A DNA stretch of 64,000 nucleotides from Paraburkholderia tropica. Lineage in GTDB: Bacteria; Pseudomonadota; Gammaproteobacteria; Burkholderiales; Burkholderiaceae. The DNA lies in the NCBI RefSeq assembly GCF_900109265.1, contig NZ_FNZM01000014.1, forward strand, positions 124,001 through 188,000, written 5' to 3'. Shown piece after piece: positions 16,538-25,177 of the stretch. The notes under the pieces are model-generated. The model searched no databases and was not told where the DNA came from. It saw only the letters and a program-made list of their open reading frames with translations. The position numbers and the translations under genes are program-made. How positions within the stretch are numbered: position 1 is the first letter of the stretch; the number at the start of each line of letters is the position of its first letter.

Positions 16538-17479
16538 TCAGCAGCCGGCCGGCACGAAGAAATAGCGGGTGAGGTGGAAGAAGATCGGCGCGGCGAAGCA
16601 GATGGAATCGACGCGATCGAGCATGCCGCCGTGGCCGGCGATCATCACGCCCCAATCCTTCGCGCCCATCGAGCGCTTGACGGCGGAGAGCACGAGTCCG
16701 CCGACGAAGCCGCCAATCACCGTGACAGCCGACATCAGCGCGGCCTGCCAGAGATTGAATGGCGTGAGGCCGTGGAGCAGGGTGCCGAGCCCGATGGCGA
16801 GCGCGCCGCCGCCAATCAGGCCCTCCCACGTTTTCGACGGGCTCACGAGCGGCGAAAGCTTGTGCTTGCCCCACAGCTTGCCGCAGACGTACTGGAACAC
16901 ATCGCTCGACTGCACGACCAGCAGGAAGAACAGCAGCAGCGGACCGTTATTGCTGAAATAGTGCGGCAAGGGCAGCAACAGCAATGCGGGTGCATAGCTC
17001 AGCGAATACACGCAGACCATCAGCGCCCATTGGATCTTCGCGTTGCGCTCGAGAAACTCGGCCGTATCCTGCGCAAAGGCCGCCGCGGCCGCGAGCACGA
17101 AGAACATGTACACCGGCATGAAGATCGCGAACAGGCCGTACCAGTGCAACGCCACCAGCAGAAACTGAACCGGCAGCGCAACGTAGTAAGCGAGCACGAG
17201 CGACCAGTAATCGGCGGGCTTGGTCGGCGTGAGCGTGATGAATTCGCGCAGCGCGAAGAACGAACAGATGAAGAACAGAAACAGCGTGGCGTAAGGGCCG
17301 AGCCAGAGCGCGGCCGTGACCACGGCAATCATGACCCACCACGCCGAAATACGCTGGTTCATGTTGACGATGGTCGCGTTGCCCGCGCCCAGTCTGACGC
17401 GCAGCACGGCGCCCGCGACGGTGAACACGCAGAGCAGGGCGAGAACGCCGACGATCGTGATCCAGAAAACGTGCGGCAT
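16538..17479 (-). CDS. CDP-diglyceride synthase-like cytidylyltransferase (YnbB/CdsA type)
   Basis: A 313-residue polytopic membrane protein of the CdsA family, which makes CDP-diacylglycerol from phosphatidate and CTP. The C-terminal signature is present: QSSDVFQYVCGKLWGKHKLSP followed by SPSKTWEGLIGG, then SVKRSMGAKDWG and GHGGMLDRVDS. Start ATG 17479 lies 4 bp after the acyltransferase stop. Since it sits in a three-gene lipid cluster with a YnbA-like enzyme, it is probably a specialised paralogue rather than the housekeeping CdsA. Confidence 0.9.
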   Translation of the reverse strand: MPHVFWITIVGVLALLCVFTVAGAVLRVRLGAGNATIVNMNQRISAWWVMIAVVTAALWLGPYATLFLFFICSFFALREFITLTPTKPADYWSLVLAYYVALPVQFLLVALHWYGLFAIFMPVYMFFVLAAAAAFAQDTAEFLERNAKIQWALMVCVYSLSYAPALLLLPLPHYFSNNGPLLLFFLLVVQSSDVFQYVCGKLWGKHKLSPLVSPSKTWEGLIGGGALAIGLGTLLHGLTPFNLWQAALMSAVTVIGGFVGGLVLSAVKRSMGAKDWGVMIAGHGGMLDRVDSICFAAPIFFHLTRYFFVPAGC

Positions 17480-17482
17480 CGC

Positions 17483-18100
17483 TTATCCCCGTACCGATTC
17501 TTGAAGGTGGATGACGGCGTCGCGCGCCGTGGCCAGGAAGGTGTCCTTGTCGAGCGATGCCGCGCCGGGCACGGCGTCGCCGAACGAAACATGGCAGTTG
17601 ATTGGCACCGGCAGCAGCTTGCCCTTGGGCATGGCGCGCACGAGATCGGACAGATGCACGGGCACGAGTTGCACGTCAGGAAAATCGCGCGACAGCCAGT
17701 AGAGGCCGCTTTTGAAGGGCCCGATTTCGCCCGTCGCGCTGCGCGTACCTTCCGGAAAGATGATGATCGACCAGCCCGCGGCCAGCGCGTCGCGCACGGC
17801 CTGCAACGGATCTTCGCCCGCCGCGCCCTGGCGCGTCACGTAAACCACGCCGAGCACGCGATTGGCGATGAAACGGCGCGTGGGCGTGGCGTCCCAGTAG
17901 TCGCGCGCGGCGGCCGGTCGCACGCTCGCACGCAGGTCCGGCGGCAGCGCGGCGAGAATCGCGAGCGTATCGACGTGGCTCGAATGATTCGCGAAATAGA
18001 TGGTCTGGCGCGCGTCGGGCGGCGTGCTCGCATAGCGTCCGCGCGCGCCCACCACGAGCCGCACGACGCCGAGCAGCCAGCGCTGCATCACGTTACGCAT
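17483..18100 (-). CDS. 1-acylglycerol-3-phosphate acyltransferase-like protein (PlsC family)
   Basis: A 205-residue acyltransferase. Block I (FANHSSHVDTLA, the NHxxxxD catalytic motif) and block III (FPEGTRS) are clear. The ATG at 18100 is chosen because GGAGG lies 8 nt upstream; it overlaps the preceding stop codon by 8 bp, which suggests coupling. It would acylate a lysophospholipid at the inner membrane, feeding the neighbouring cytidylyltransferase. Confidence 0.9.
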   Translation of the reverse strand: MRNVMQRWLLGVVRLVVGARGRYASTPPDARQTIYFANHSSHVDTLAILAALPPDLRASVRPAAARDYWDATPTRRFIANRVLGVVYVTRQGAAGEDPLQAVRDALAAGWSIIIFPEGTRSATGEIGPFKSGLYWLSRDFPDVQLVPVHLSDLVRAMPKGKLLPVPINCHVSFGDAVPGAASLDKDTFLATARDAVIHLQESVRG

Positions 18101-18737
18101 GATGATTTTCCTCCGTGGTCTGCTGGGCATGCAGATCCTGAACGAGCGCGCGCGTGCGCGTCACGCAGGTCAGCGCGCTGCCGGCCGCGATGACGACGAG
18201 CGCGATGAACAGGCCAACGTGATGGCGCTGCAGCCAGGTTTCGACGATCGTCGCGACGCAGGCGAGCGTGAGCACGGCCATGCGATGCTGCTTGGCCATC
18301 GGCCCGATGAAACGCTGCGGCACGCCCACGGAGCCGCCGAACACGCGCACATAAGCCGTGAGCGCCGCGAACAGCGCGGCCGCCCAGCCCAGCCACGGCA
18401 TGCCGGCGGCCATGCCCGCGGCGACCAGCAACAGGCTGTCGGCGACGCGGTCCGGAAATTCGTTGAAGATCGGCCCGACGATCGATTTTTTACCGCCTTC
18501 GACGGCGACCAGACCATCGACGACATTGCACAGCAGCCGCAACTGGATGCAGACGATCGCCACGACCATGGCGACGATGCTCTCGGGATTGAGCAGCGCG
18601 AGCGCGCCGATGAACGCGAACACGGCGCTTGCACACGAGATCTGGTTGGGCGTCACGCGCGTGCCCGCGAGAAATGAGGAAAGCGCGACGATTGCCGCGT
18701 TGGAGCGCGTTTTGATCGGGCGTCGATTGTCGTCCAT
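18093..18737 (-). CDS. CDP-alcohol phosphatidyltransferase, YnbA-like
   Basis: A 214-residue membrane enzyme. The CDP-alcohol phosphatidyltransferase motif is present in a variant form: NVVDGLVA, eight residues after VE, then GPIFNEFPDRVAD. Asn stands where two of the four usual Asp residues lie and the last pair is shifted to N-E-x2-D-x3-D. The E. coli protein YnbA, as I recall it, has this same pattern, which supports a YnbA-type rather than a phosphatidylglycerol-phosphate synthase assignment. The head group it transfers is unknown. First gene of the three-gene lipid operon. Confidence 0.88.
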   Translation of the reverse strand: MDDNRRPIKTRSNAAIVALSSFLAGTRVTPNQISCASAVFAFIGALALLNPESIVAMVVAIVCIQLRLLCNVVDGLVAVEGGKKSIVGPIFNEFPDRVADSLLLVAAGMAAGMPWLGWAAALFAALTAYVRVFGGSVGVPQRFIGPMAKQHRMAVLTLACVATIVETWLQRHHVGLFIALVVIAAGSALTCVTRTRALVQDLHAQQTTEENHHA

Positions 18738-19027
18738 GAGGCGTCGTGTTCAATGTTGGAGTGAGACCGGCGCGTTATACCGAGGCCAGTCGGATCATGG
18801 TGCGCTATTGAGCGCAAGTTTGCGCGTGGGCAGGATCGATGGCAGAAATCCCCCGCGCAGGCACATTATAAAAATGCGCTAATTTTCATTATGTTAAATA
18901 TCGTCAAAACTGTGTGATGCGTCGGGTCTGTCATCGTCGTTCCGTGGGATCGCACCAGCGATGCTTCGCATGCCGAAGAATCGATCGATGCTCCGGCATG
19001 CAGATACGGCGTGCGTGAGTCGCGCCG

Positions 19028-19978
19028 TCAATGCTCGTTGTTCGCGCGCGCCGTCGAGGGACACGCGGGATCTTTGCCCCAATGACCGTCGCAAACGCGC
19101 CAGCGGCACAACTGATCCTCGAAGAATCCGCGTTCGCCGCATGCCTTGACCTGCTGCGCGAGCGACGCGTTGCCGGGCGTGGCCGACTTGCCGGCGCGCG
19201 CACTGGCCTCGTGCTTCGGATCGGCGGGCTTGGTGCGCGCGACGAGCACGGCGAGCAGATCGGCGTCCGAGTCGTCCTTTTTCGCCGTGTCGTGATGCGT
19301 GGACTTCTTCGATTGCGCGACGCTCGTCTTGCTTTCCTGACGATGCGTATTTGCAGTTTGATGCTTCGCGTCGGCGCTTTCGTGTTTCGATTTCGCGGCG
19401 CCCTTTTCCGGCGCGACCTTCGACGGCGCCACCGCAGCGACCGCAGGCGCGTTCGCCGGCCCGTCGTGCGCGCCATCGGACAGCGCGTGCGACAGACGGT
19501 CGGCGTCGTTCTCCGGCGCTGACGTCGCGCTGTTCGCTGCGGCCTTGGCGCTATCGTCGTCGGCGACGATCGTGGCGGCTTGCGAGGCCGAGGCCGCTTC
19601 CGGCGCGGCTTGCGTACTCGTCACGGCATGTGGCGCGCTGGCCGCCGATGCGGTCGTTGAAGCGGTCGCCGTAGCGCTTGCAGGCGTTCCAGCCGTTGTG
19701 GACGCACTCGATGCCGCAGAAGGCGTACGTGTCATCAGATGCCAGGCGCCGAACGCGCCGGCGCCGACCACGAGCAGCGCGACGAGCGCGATCGCTTTGG
19801 AGGATCGCTGCGGCTTGCCCGCAGGCGAAGCAGGCGGCACGACGCGCCCTTCGAGGTTCGCAAGGATGCGCGAGCCGTTGGGCGCGCCATTGGCGGAAGG
19901 CGCGCCGGCCGGCTTGCCGGGACCGTCGGCCAGCAGGCTGGGTGGAGCTTTAGGGCGGGAGTTGTCCGGCACACTCAT
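19028..19978 (-). CDS. Ala-rich single-span membrane protein with C-terminal Cys motif, next to T6SS genes
   Basis: About 316 residues, not recognised as a named family. A cytoplasmic segment of roughly 60 residues is followed by one transmembrane helix (AIALVALLVVGAGAFGAWHLM), a long Ala/Ser/Thr-rich and then Lys/His-rich linker, and a compact C-terminal module with four cysteines (VKACGERGFFEDQLCRWRV, then CDGHWGKDPACP). The topology suggests a periplasmic C-terminal domain, perhaps disulfide-bonded. ATG 19978 (GAG upstream) is preferred over ATG 20002. It is divergent from the tagX-like peptidase gene, so an accessory role in the T6SS envelope complex is possible; this is inference. Confidence 0.7.
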   Translation of the reverse strand: MSVPDNSRPKAPPSLLADGPGKPAGAPSANGAPNGSRILANLEGRVVPPASPAGKPQRSSKAIALVALLVVGAGAFGAWHLMTRTPSAASSASTTAGTPASATATASTTASAASAPHAVTSTQAAPEAASASQAATIVADDDSAKAAANSATSAPENDADRLSHALSDGAHDGPANAPAVAAVAPSKVAPEKGAAKSKHESADAKHQTANTHRQESKTSVAQSKKSTHHDTAKKDDSDADLLAVLVARTKPADPKHEASARAGKSATPGNASLAQQVKACGERGFFEDQLCRWRVCDGHWGKDPACPSTARANNEH

Positions 19979-20090
19979 TAGAGTCTCATTCGAATCGTGC
20001 ACATTGAATCAGGCCATTTTCGACGTAATAATACGTGTCGGCCCGACTTCGGGCAGGCCTGATTCTAAAATCAAGCATTACAAAAAACAA

Positions 20091-20972
20091 TTGCCTCAGC
20101 TCTCGGGGTCGCTTTTGGTTGCCATTGCACTCGTCGCCTATTTCGCCATTGCCGTTTTGATCGCGGCTTTACTGCTGTTGCCAGCGGTAAGAGCCGCTGT
20201 TTTCGGTGGCGTATTCAATTTGCATAATTCGATTGCAAAGCGTGCTTCAGCACGTGCAATGCAAGCGCGAAGTCATGTCGGTAAATCGGCAAAAAATTCT
20301 ATATCGGCTATCTCAAGTCTGCAAAATTTGCTGATTAAGCGGCGCTTGCTGATTTTGGCGACGACAGGTATTCTTGCGACGCCGCCGCTGATCGCAATTG
20401 CGCTTCGTGGCCACCAGTTATTCCAATACGATGACACGCTTCGGGCGCCCGATGAAAAAATCTCGGCGCTGCTCAATGGCGAGCAGCTTGTTCCGCCGCC
20501 GCCCTTGCCGCCAGAAGTGTTCGCCACACGGGAGGTCGAGCAGATTCGGCCCGCTCTGGTCGACGCGAGCCGCGACTGGAATCTGCTCGATGCGGATTTC
20601 CGTACGCGTCTTTTGCTCGTCTATAAAATCATGCACGAGCAATACGGTTACGACATGGCTTTGCTGGAAGGTTATCGGAGTCCCGATCGGCAAGACCGTC
20701 TGGCGAAACTGGGTGGCAGCGTGACCAATGCTGCAGCGTTTCAAAGCTATCACCAATACGGTCTCGCAGCAGATAACGCGTTTTTGCGCGACGGCAAGCT
20801 CGTCATTTCAGAAAAAGATCCCTGGGCCATGCGCGGCTATCAGCTATATGGACAGGTTGCCGAGCAAGTCGGTCTGACGTGGGGCGGCCGATGGAAAATG
20901 ATGGACCTCGGGCACGTCGAATATCACAAGCCCGGTTTTGTGCTTGGGCGCAAGCCGCCCGGCGCGAAATGA
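20091..20972 (+). CDS. tagX: TagX-like M15 peptidoglycan endopeptidase of the T6SS locus
   Basis: About 293 residues. Two transmembrane segments (GSLLVAIALVAYFAIAVLIAA and LLILATTGILATPPLIAIAL) precede a periplasmic M15/VanY-like peptidase domain. Its zinc-site motifs are visible: SYHQYGLAAD (H-x6-D) and DLGHVEYH. Such membrane-anchored peptidases (TagX in Acinetobacter) cut peptidoglycan so that the T6SS can cross the wall. No ATG suits the N-terminus: in-frame TTG codons at 20004, 20091 and 20115 are candidates, none with a good ribosome site; 20091 is my choice because it starts the protein just before the first helix. Confidence 0.8.
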   Translation: MPQLSGSLLVAIALVAYFAIAVLIAALLLLPAVRAAVFGGVFNLHNSIAKRASARAMQARSHVGKSAKNSISAISSLQNLLIKRRLLILATTGILATPPLIAIALRGHQLFQYDDTLRAPDEKISALLNGEQLVPPPPLPPEVFATREVEQIRPALVDASRDWNLLDADFRTRLLLVYKIMHEQYGYDMALLEGYRSPDRQDRLAKLGGSVTNAAAFQSYHQYGLAADNAFLRDGKLVISEKDPWAMRGYQLYGQVAEQVGLTWGGRWKMMDLGHVEYHKPGFVLGRKPPGAK

Positions 20973-21289
20973 CGCAATTGTGTAACCGAATGCGGATACA
21001 CATAGACGCATATATGCATATTGGGCCGATGCAGGACGCAATGCGGACAATAAAGAGGATGTTATGGGGCGTTCTTTCAATATCTTGCGCCGCGCGCCGC
21101 ATGGGCCGCGCCATTTCTTTTCCCATTTTTCGCCATCCCGCTTGCCATCCCGCTTGCCGACGCGGCGCCATGCCTGAGCGCCGCGTACGCGCGCGTGCAT
21201 GCGCCCTGCCCGCGTGACGCCCGAGCACGCGTCGCGACTCGCAACGAATCATCAGAACAGCACACAAAGCACCAGGACCTGACCGGCTT
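20973..21289. other. Intergenic region before tssM
   Basis: No credible gene. It contains an AT-rich palindromic segment (GCATATATGC at 21008-21017 overlapping ATATGCATAT) that may be part of the tssM promoter, and a perfect 12-bp tandem repeat, GCCATCCCGCTT, at 21132-21143 and 21144-21155. Confidence 0.5.
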
Positions 21290-24200
21290 ATGCAACGCAT
21301 CCTCAACGTGTTGACTCACAGGCGCACGCTTTCCATCATCGGCTTCATCGCGCTCGCCGCCGTGTTGTTCATCGCAGCCGACACGCTGCAAATCGGGCTC
21401 ATCTGGGTCGGCGTGGTGCTCGGCGCCCTGCTCGCGATCTGGCTGCTCGTCTGGATCGTGCGCCGCATTCGCGTGCATCGCGCGAATCGCAAGCTCGGCG
21501 ACATGCTCGAACAGCAGGCTCAGGTCGAAAGCCCGGCGGCCGTCGCCGCGCGCGGCACCCAGGCCGAACTCGACGCGCTGCGCACGCGCCTCGTCGACGC
21601 GGTCAAGACCATCAAGTCCTCGAAGATCGGCCAGATGTCGGGCGGCTCCGCGCTGTACGAATTGCCGTGGTACATCGTGATCGGCAATCCGGCGGCAGGC
21701 AAAAGCAGCGCCGTGCTCAATTCCGGCCTGCAATTTCCGTTCGCCGACAAAAAGGAAGCGATCGTTCACGGTATCGGCGGCACGCGTAATTGCGACTGGT
21801 TCTTCACCAACGAAGGCATTCTGCTCGATACGGCCGGCCGCTATTCGATTCACGAAGAAGATCGCGGCGAATGGCTCGGCTTTCTGGGCCTGCTCAAGCG
21901 TTTTCGTCCGAAGGCGCCGATCAACGGCATCATCGTGACGGCCAGCATTGCGGAACTCACGGGCAGCAAGCCCGAATTCGCCATCGACCTCGCCAAGAAC
22001 CTGCGCCAGCGCGTGCAGGAACTCACTGAAAAGCTCGAAGTGTTCGCGCCGGTCTACGTGATGTTCACGAAGGTCGACCTCATTACGGGTTTCACGGAAT
22101 TCTTCAGCGGCAGCGAGCGCAACGAATACGACCGCGTGTGGGGCGCTACCCTGCCCTACGAACCCGACGAGAAGCGTGACGTGGTCACGCTGTTCGATGA
22201 TCGCTTCGAAGAGCTTTACGACGGCCTGAAGGAAATCAGCATTGCGCAGATGTCGATGAGCCGCGGCAACGCGCTCACGCCGGGCCAATTGAGTTTTCCG
22301 CTGGAATTCTCGACCATCAAGCCTGCGCTGCGTGCGTTCCTCGCCACGCTGTTCGAAAACAATCCGTTCCAGTACAAGCCGATTTTCCGCGGCTTCTATT
22401 TCACGAGCGCACTGCAGGAAGGCGAAACCAATAGCGCCGCCGCGCAGCGCATCGCCAATCGCTTTGCCCTTTCCGCCGATGGTCTGCCCAAGCCACAAGC
22501 CGCGTTCTCGAAGAATGGTTTCTTCCTGAAAGACCTGTTTTCCAAGGTGATTTTCGCGGACCGCCATACGGTTCGCCAGTTCGCGAGCCCTGCGAAAACG
22601 CGCCTGCGCTACGCCACGTTCTTCGGCGTGGTGGCGGCGCTCGCCCTCGCGCTCGGCGGCTGGACGTGGTCGGCGATCAACAATCAGCAACTGGTGGCGA
22701 ACGTGCAGGCCGATCTCGACAACGTCGAGAAACTGCAGCAGAACCGCAACGATCTGCAATCGCGCCTGCAGGCGATGGATATTCTCGAGGACCGCATCGA
22801 CCAGCTCGAACAGTTCCGTCACGACAAGCCGATCTCGGTGTCGCTCGGGCTGTATCAGGGCGATCGCCTCGAACAGCATCTGCTCGAAGAGTATTACAAC
22901 GGCATTCGCCAGATCATGCTCACGCCGGTCTCGCAGAATCTCGCGTCGTTCCTCAAGGACGTGGACGCGCATCCGGACCAGCTCGCACCGATGACGCACG
23001 CGCCGGACTCGGGCGCGGTGCCGGTTTCCGCGCACGCCGCCATGGCGACCACGCGCCAGGGCGGCCTCTATAGCGACGCCTCGCCGAGCAGCGTCGAGGA
23101 CGCGTACAACGCGCTCAAGACCTACCTGATGCTCTCCGACAAGCGCCACGTCGAGACCGCTCACCTCACCGACCAGATCGCCCGCTTCTGGCGCGGCTGG
23201 CTCGAACAGAATCGCGGCAACATGCCTCGCGACGAGATGATCAAGAGCGCCGAGCGCATGATCACTTTCTATCTCGCGCGCGTGAACGACGACGACTGGC
23301 CGATGATCGACGCGAATCTCGCGCTCGTCGACCAGACGCGCGAGAACCTGCGCCACGTGGTGCGCGGCATGCCCGCACGCCAGCGCGTGTATGAAGAGAT
23401 CAAGGCGCGCGCCTCGACGCGTTTCGCGCCGATGACGGTCGCGCGCATCGTCGGCGATGGCAATACGAGCCTCGTTGCCGGCAGCTACGCGATTCCGGGT
23501 ACGTTCACGCGCGAAGCGTGGTTCCAGTATGTGCAGCCCGCGATCCGCGACGCCGCCACCAAGGAACTGCAGGCGAAGGACTGGGTGCTCAACACCTCGG
23601 CTGCCGACGACCTCACGCTCGAAGGCAGCCCCGAGCAGATCCAGAAAACGCTGGTGGGCATGTACAAAACGGAGTACGCGCAACACTGGCAGAAGTTCAT
23701 GCAGGGCATCGCCGTGCAGGACTTCGGCACCTTCGGCCAGGCTGTCGACGCGATGAACCGTCTCGGCGACCCGCAGGATTCGCCGATCCGCAAGATTCTC
23801 GAAACCGCGTACGACCAGACTTCGTGGGACAACCCGTCGCTCGTGAACACCAGCATCAAGCGTGCGCAGAGCGGCATCACGGGCTGGTTCAAGAATCTGT
23901 TCTCGCGCGCGTCGAGCGGTCCGTTGCAGGCCAACATCGACATCAACGGCAATCCGGTCGAGCTGCCGATGGGTCCGGTGGGTCAGGCGTTCGCGGGCCT
24001 CGGCCGGATCGTCGTCACGCACGACAACGGTTCGATGCTCAAGGGCTACATGGATTCGCTCTCGAAGGTGCGCACGCGCTTCAACACCATCAAGAATCAG
24101 GGCGATCCGGGACCGGGCGCGCGCCAGCTGATGCAGCAGACGCTCGACGGCAACGGTTCGGAACTGGCCGATTCGCTGAAGTTCGTCGACGAGCAGATGC

Positions 24201-25177
24201 TCACCGGCCTCACCGACGATCAGCGCAAGGCACTGCGTCCGCTGCTCGTGCGCCCGCTCATGCAGGCGTACGCGGTGGTGATCCAGCCGGCCAGCGTCGA
24301 AGTGAACAAGGTGTGGAATGCGCAGGTGTATCAGCCGTTCCAGGCGTCGCTCGCGAACAAGTATCCGTTTGCGGGCACGGCGAAGGTCGAGGCTGGCGCG
24401 AGCGAAATCGCGCAGATGTTCGGCCCGGACGGCGCGATCTCGAAGTTCGTGAGCACCACGCTCGGCCCGCTCGCGGTCCGTCGCGGCGACACGCTTTCGG
24501 CTCGCACGTGGGGCGATATGGGCCTCTCGCTCACGCCTGATTTCACCGGCGGCTTCGCGCGCTGGGTCGCGCCGCTCGCGGGTGGCGCGGCGGGTGCGAA
24601 TGGCGGCAGCAGCGAACCGCAGACCGTGTTCCAGATCCTGCCGCAGCCGTCGAGCGGCACGACCGAGTACACGATCGCGATCGACGGCCAGCAACTGCGT
24701 TATCGCAACACGCCGCCGCAGTGGACCAACTTCGTGTGGCCGAATCCGTCGGGCTCGCCGGGCGCGACGCTCTCGGCGACGACCTTCGACGGCCGCACGA
24801 TCCAGCTCGTCAACGAGCCGGGCCGCTACGGTCTCGAGAAGCTGATCAACTCGGCGCAACGCAGCCGTCGTCCGGATGGCACCTTCGACCTCAACTGGAC
24901 GCAAGGCAGCGTGACGGTGTCGGTGAGCATGCGCATCATCAGCACCTCGCAGCCGACCGCATCGAGCGGCGATGCACCGCAGCAGCAAGGCTTGCGCGGC
25001 GTGCAGTTGCCGTCGTCGATTGCCAGCGTGGGCGTGGCCGCGAATCCGGCTTTGACCCCGGCTGCACCGGCCAACGCGTCGAACAGCAACGCGGCGGCCG
25101 CGACGAGCGCGCCGCAAGCGGCAGTCGCGACGGCCAATGCAGTGAGCGCCAACAACAACGCGGGAGGTGCGCAATGA
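21290..25177 (+). CDS. tssM: T6SS inner-membrane complex protein TssM (IcmF)
   Basis: A 1295-residue IcmF-family protein. Two N-terminal helices (residues about 13-33 and 40-60) lead into a cytoplasmic GTPase-like domain with an intact Walker A motif (GNPAAGKSS, from residue 132). A third helix (residues about 440-460, FFGVVAALALALGGWTW) precedes the large periplasmic domain, which ends in an Ala/Asn-rich tail. TssM forms the membrane complex with TssJ and TssL and anchors the baseplate. Its stop overlaps the next start (ATGA), so tssM and tagF are coupled. Confidence 0.97.
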   Translation: MQRILNVLTHRRTLSIIGFIALAAVLFIAADTLQIGLIWVGVVLGALLAIWLLVWIVRRIRVHRANRKLGDMLEQQAQVESPAAVAARGTQAELDALRTRLVDAVKTIKSSKIGQMSGGSALYELPWYIVIGNPAAGKSSAVLNSGLQFPFADKKEAIVHGIGGTRNCDWFFTNEGILLDTAGRYSIHEEDRGEWLGFLGLLKRFRPKAPINGIIVTASIAELTGSKPEFAIDLAKNLRQRVQELTEKLEVFAPVYVMFTKVDLITGFTEFFSGSERNEYDRVWGATLPYEPDEKRDVVTLFDDRFEELYDGLKEISIAQMSMSRGNALTPGQLSFPLEFSTIKPALRAFLATLFENNPFQYKPIFRGFYFTSALQEGETNSAAAQRIANRFALSADGLPKPQAAFSKNGFFLKDLFSKVIFADRHTVRQFASPAKTRLRYATFFGVVAALALALGGWTWSAINNQQLVANVQADLDNVEKLQQNRNDLQSRLQAMDILEDRIDQLEQFRHDKPISVSLGLYQGDRLEQHLLEEYYNGIRQIMLTPVSQNLASFLKDVDAHPDQLAPMTHAPDSGAVPVSAHAAMATTRQGGLYSDASPSSVEDAYNALKTYLMLSDKRHVETAHLTDQIARFWRGWLEQNRGNMPRDEMIKSAERMITFYLARVNDDDWPMIDANLALVDQTRENLRHVVRGMPARQRVYEEIKARASTRFAPMTVARIVGDGNTSLVAGSYAIPGTFTREAWFQYVQPAIRDAATKELQAKDWVLNTSAADDLTLEGSPEQIQKTLVGMYKTEYAQHWQKFMQGIAVQDFGTFGQAVDAMNRLGDPQDSPIRKILETAYDQTSWDNPSLVNTSIKRAQSGITGWFKNLFSRASSGPLQANIDINGNPVELPMGPVGQAFAGLGRIVVTHDNGSMLKGYMDSLSKVRTRFNTIKNQGDPGPGARQLMQQTLDGNGSELADSLKFVDEQMLTGLTDDQRKALRPLLVRPLMQAYAVVIQPASVEVNKVWNAQVYQPFQASLANKYPFAGTAKVEAGASEIAQMFGPDGAISKFVSTTLGPLAVRRGDTLSARTWGDMGLSLTPDFTGGFARWVAPLAGGAAGANGGSSEPQTVFQILPQPSSGTTEYTIAIDGQQLRYRNTPPQWTNFVWPNPSGSPGATLSATTFDGRTIQLVNEPGRYGLEKLINSAQRSRRPDGTFDLNWTQGSVTVSVSMRIISTSQPTASSGDAPQQQGLRGVQLPSSIASVGVAANPALTPAAPANASNSNAAAATSAPQAAVATANAVSANNNAGGAQ

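Noticed and set aside
21077..25174. A 1365-codon open frame antisense to tssM
   Set aside because: Composition is Arg/His/Ala-rich nonsense without motifs, and tssM on the other strand has clear domains. It is a mirror of GC-rich codon use.
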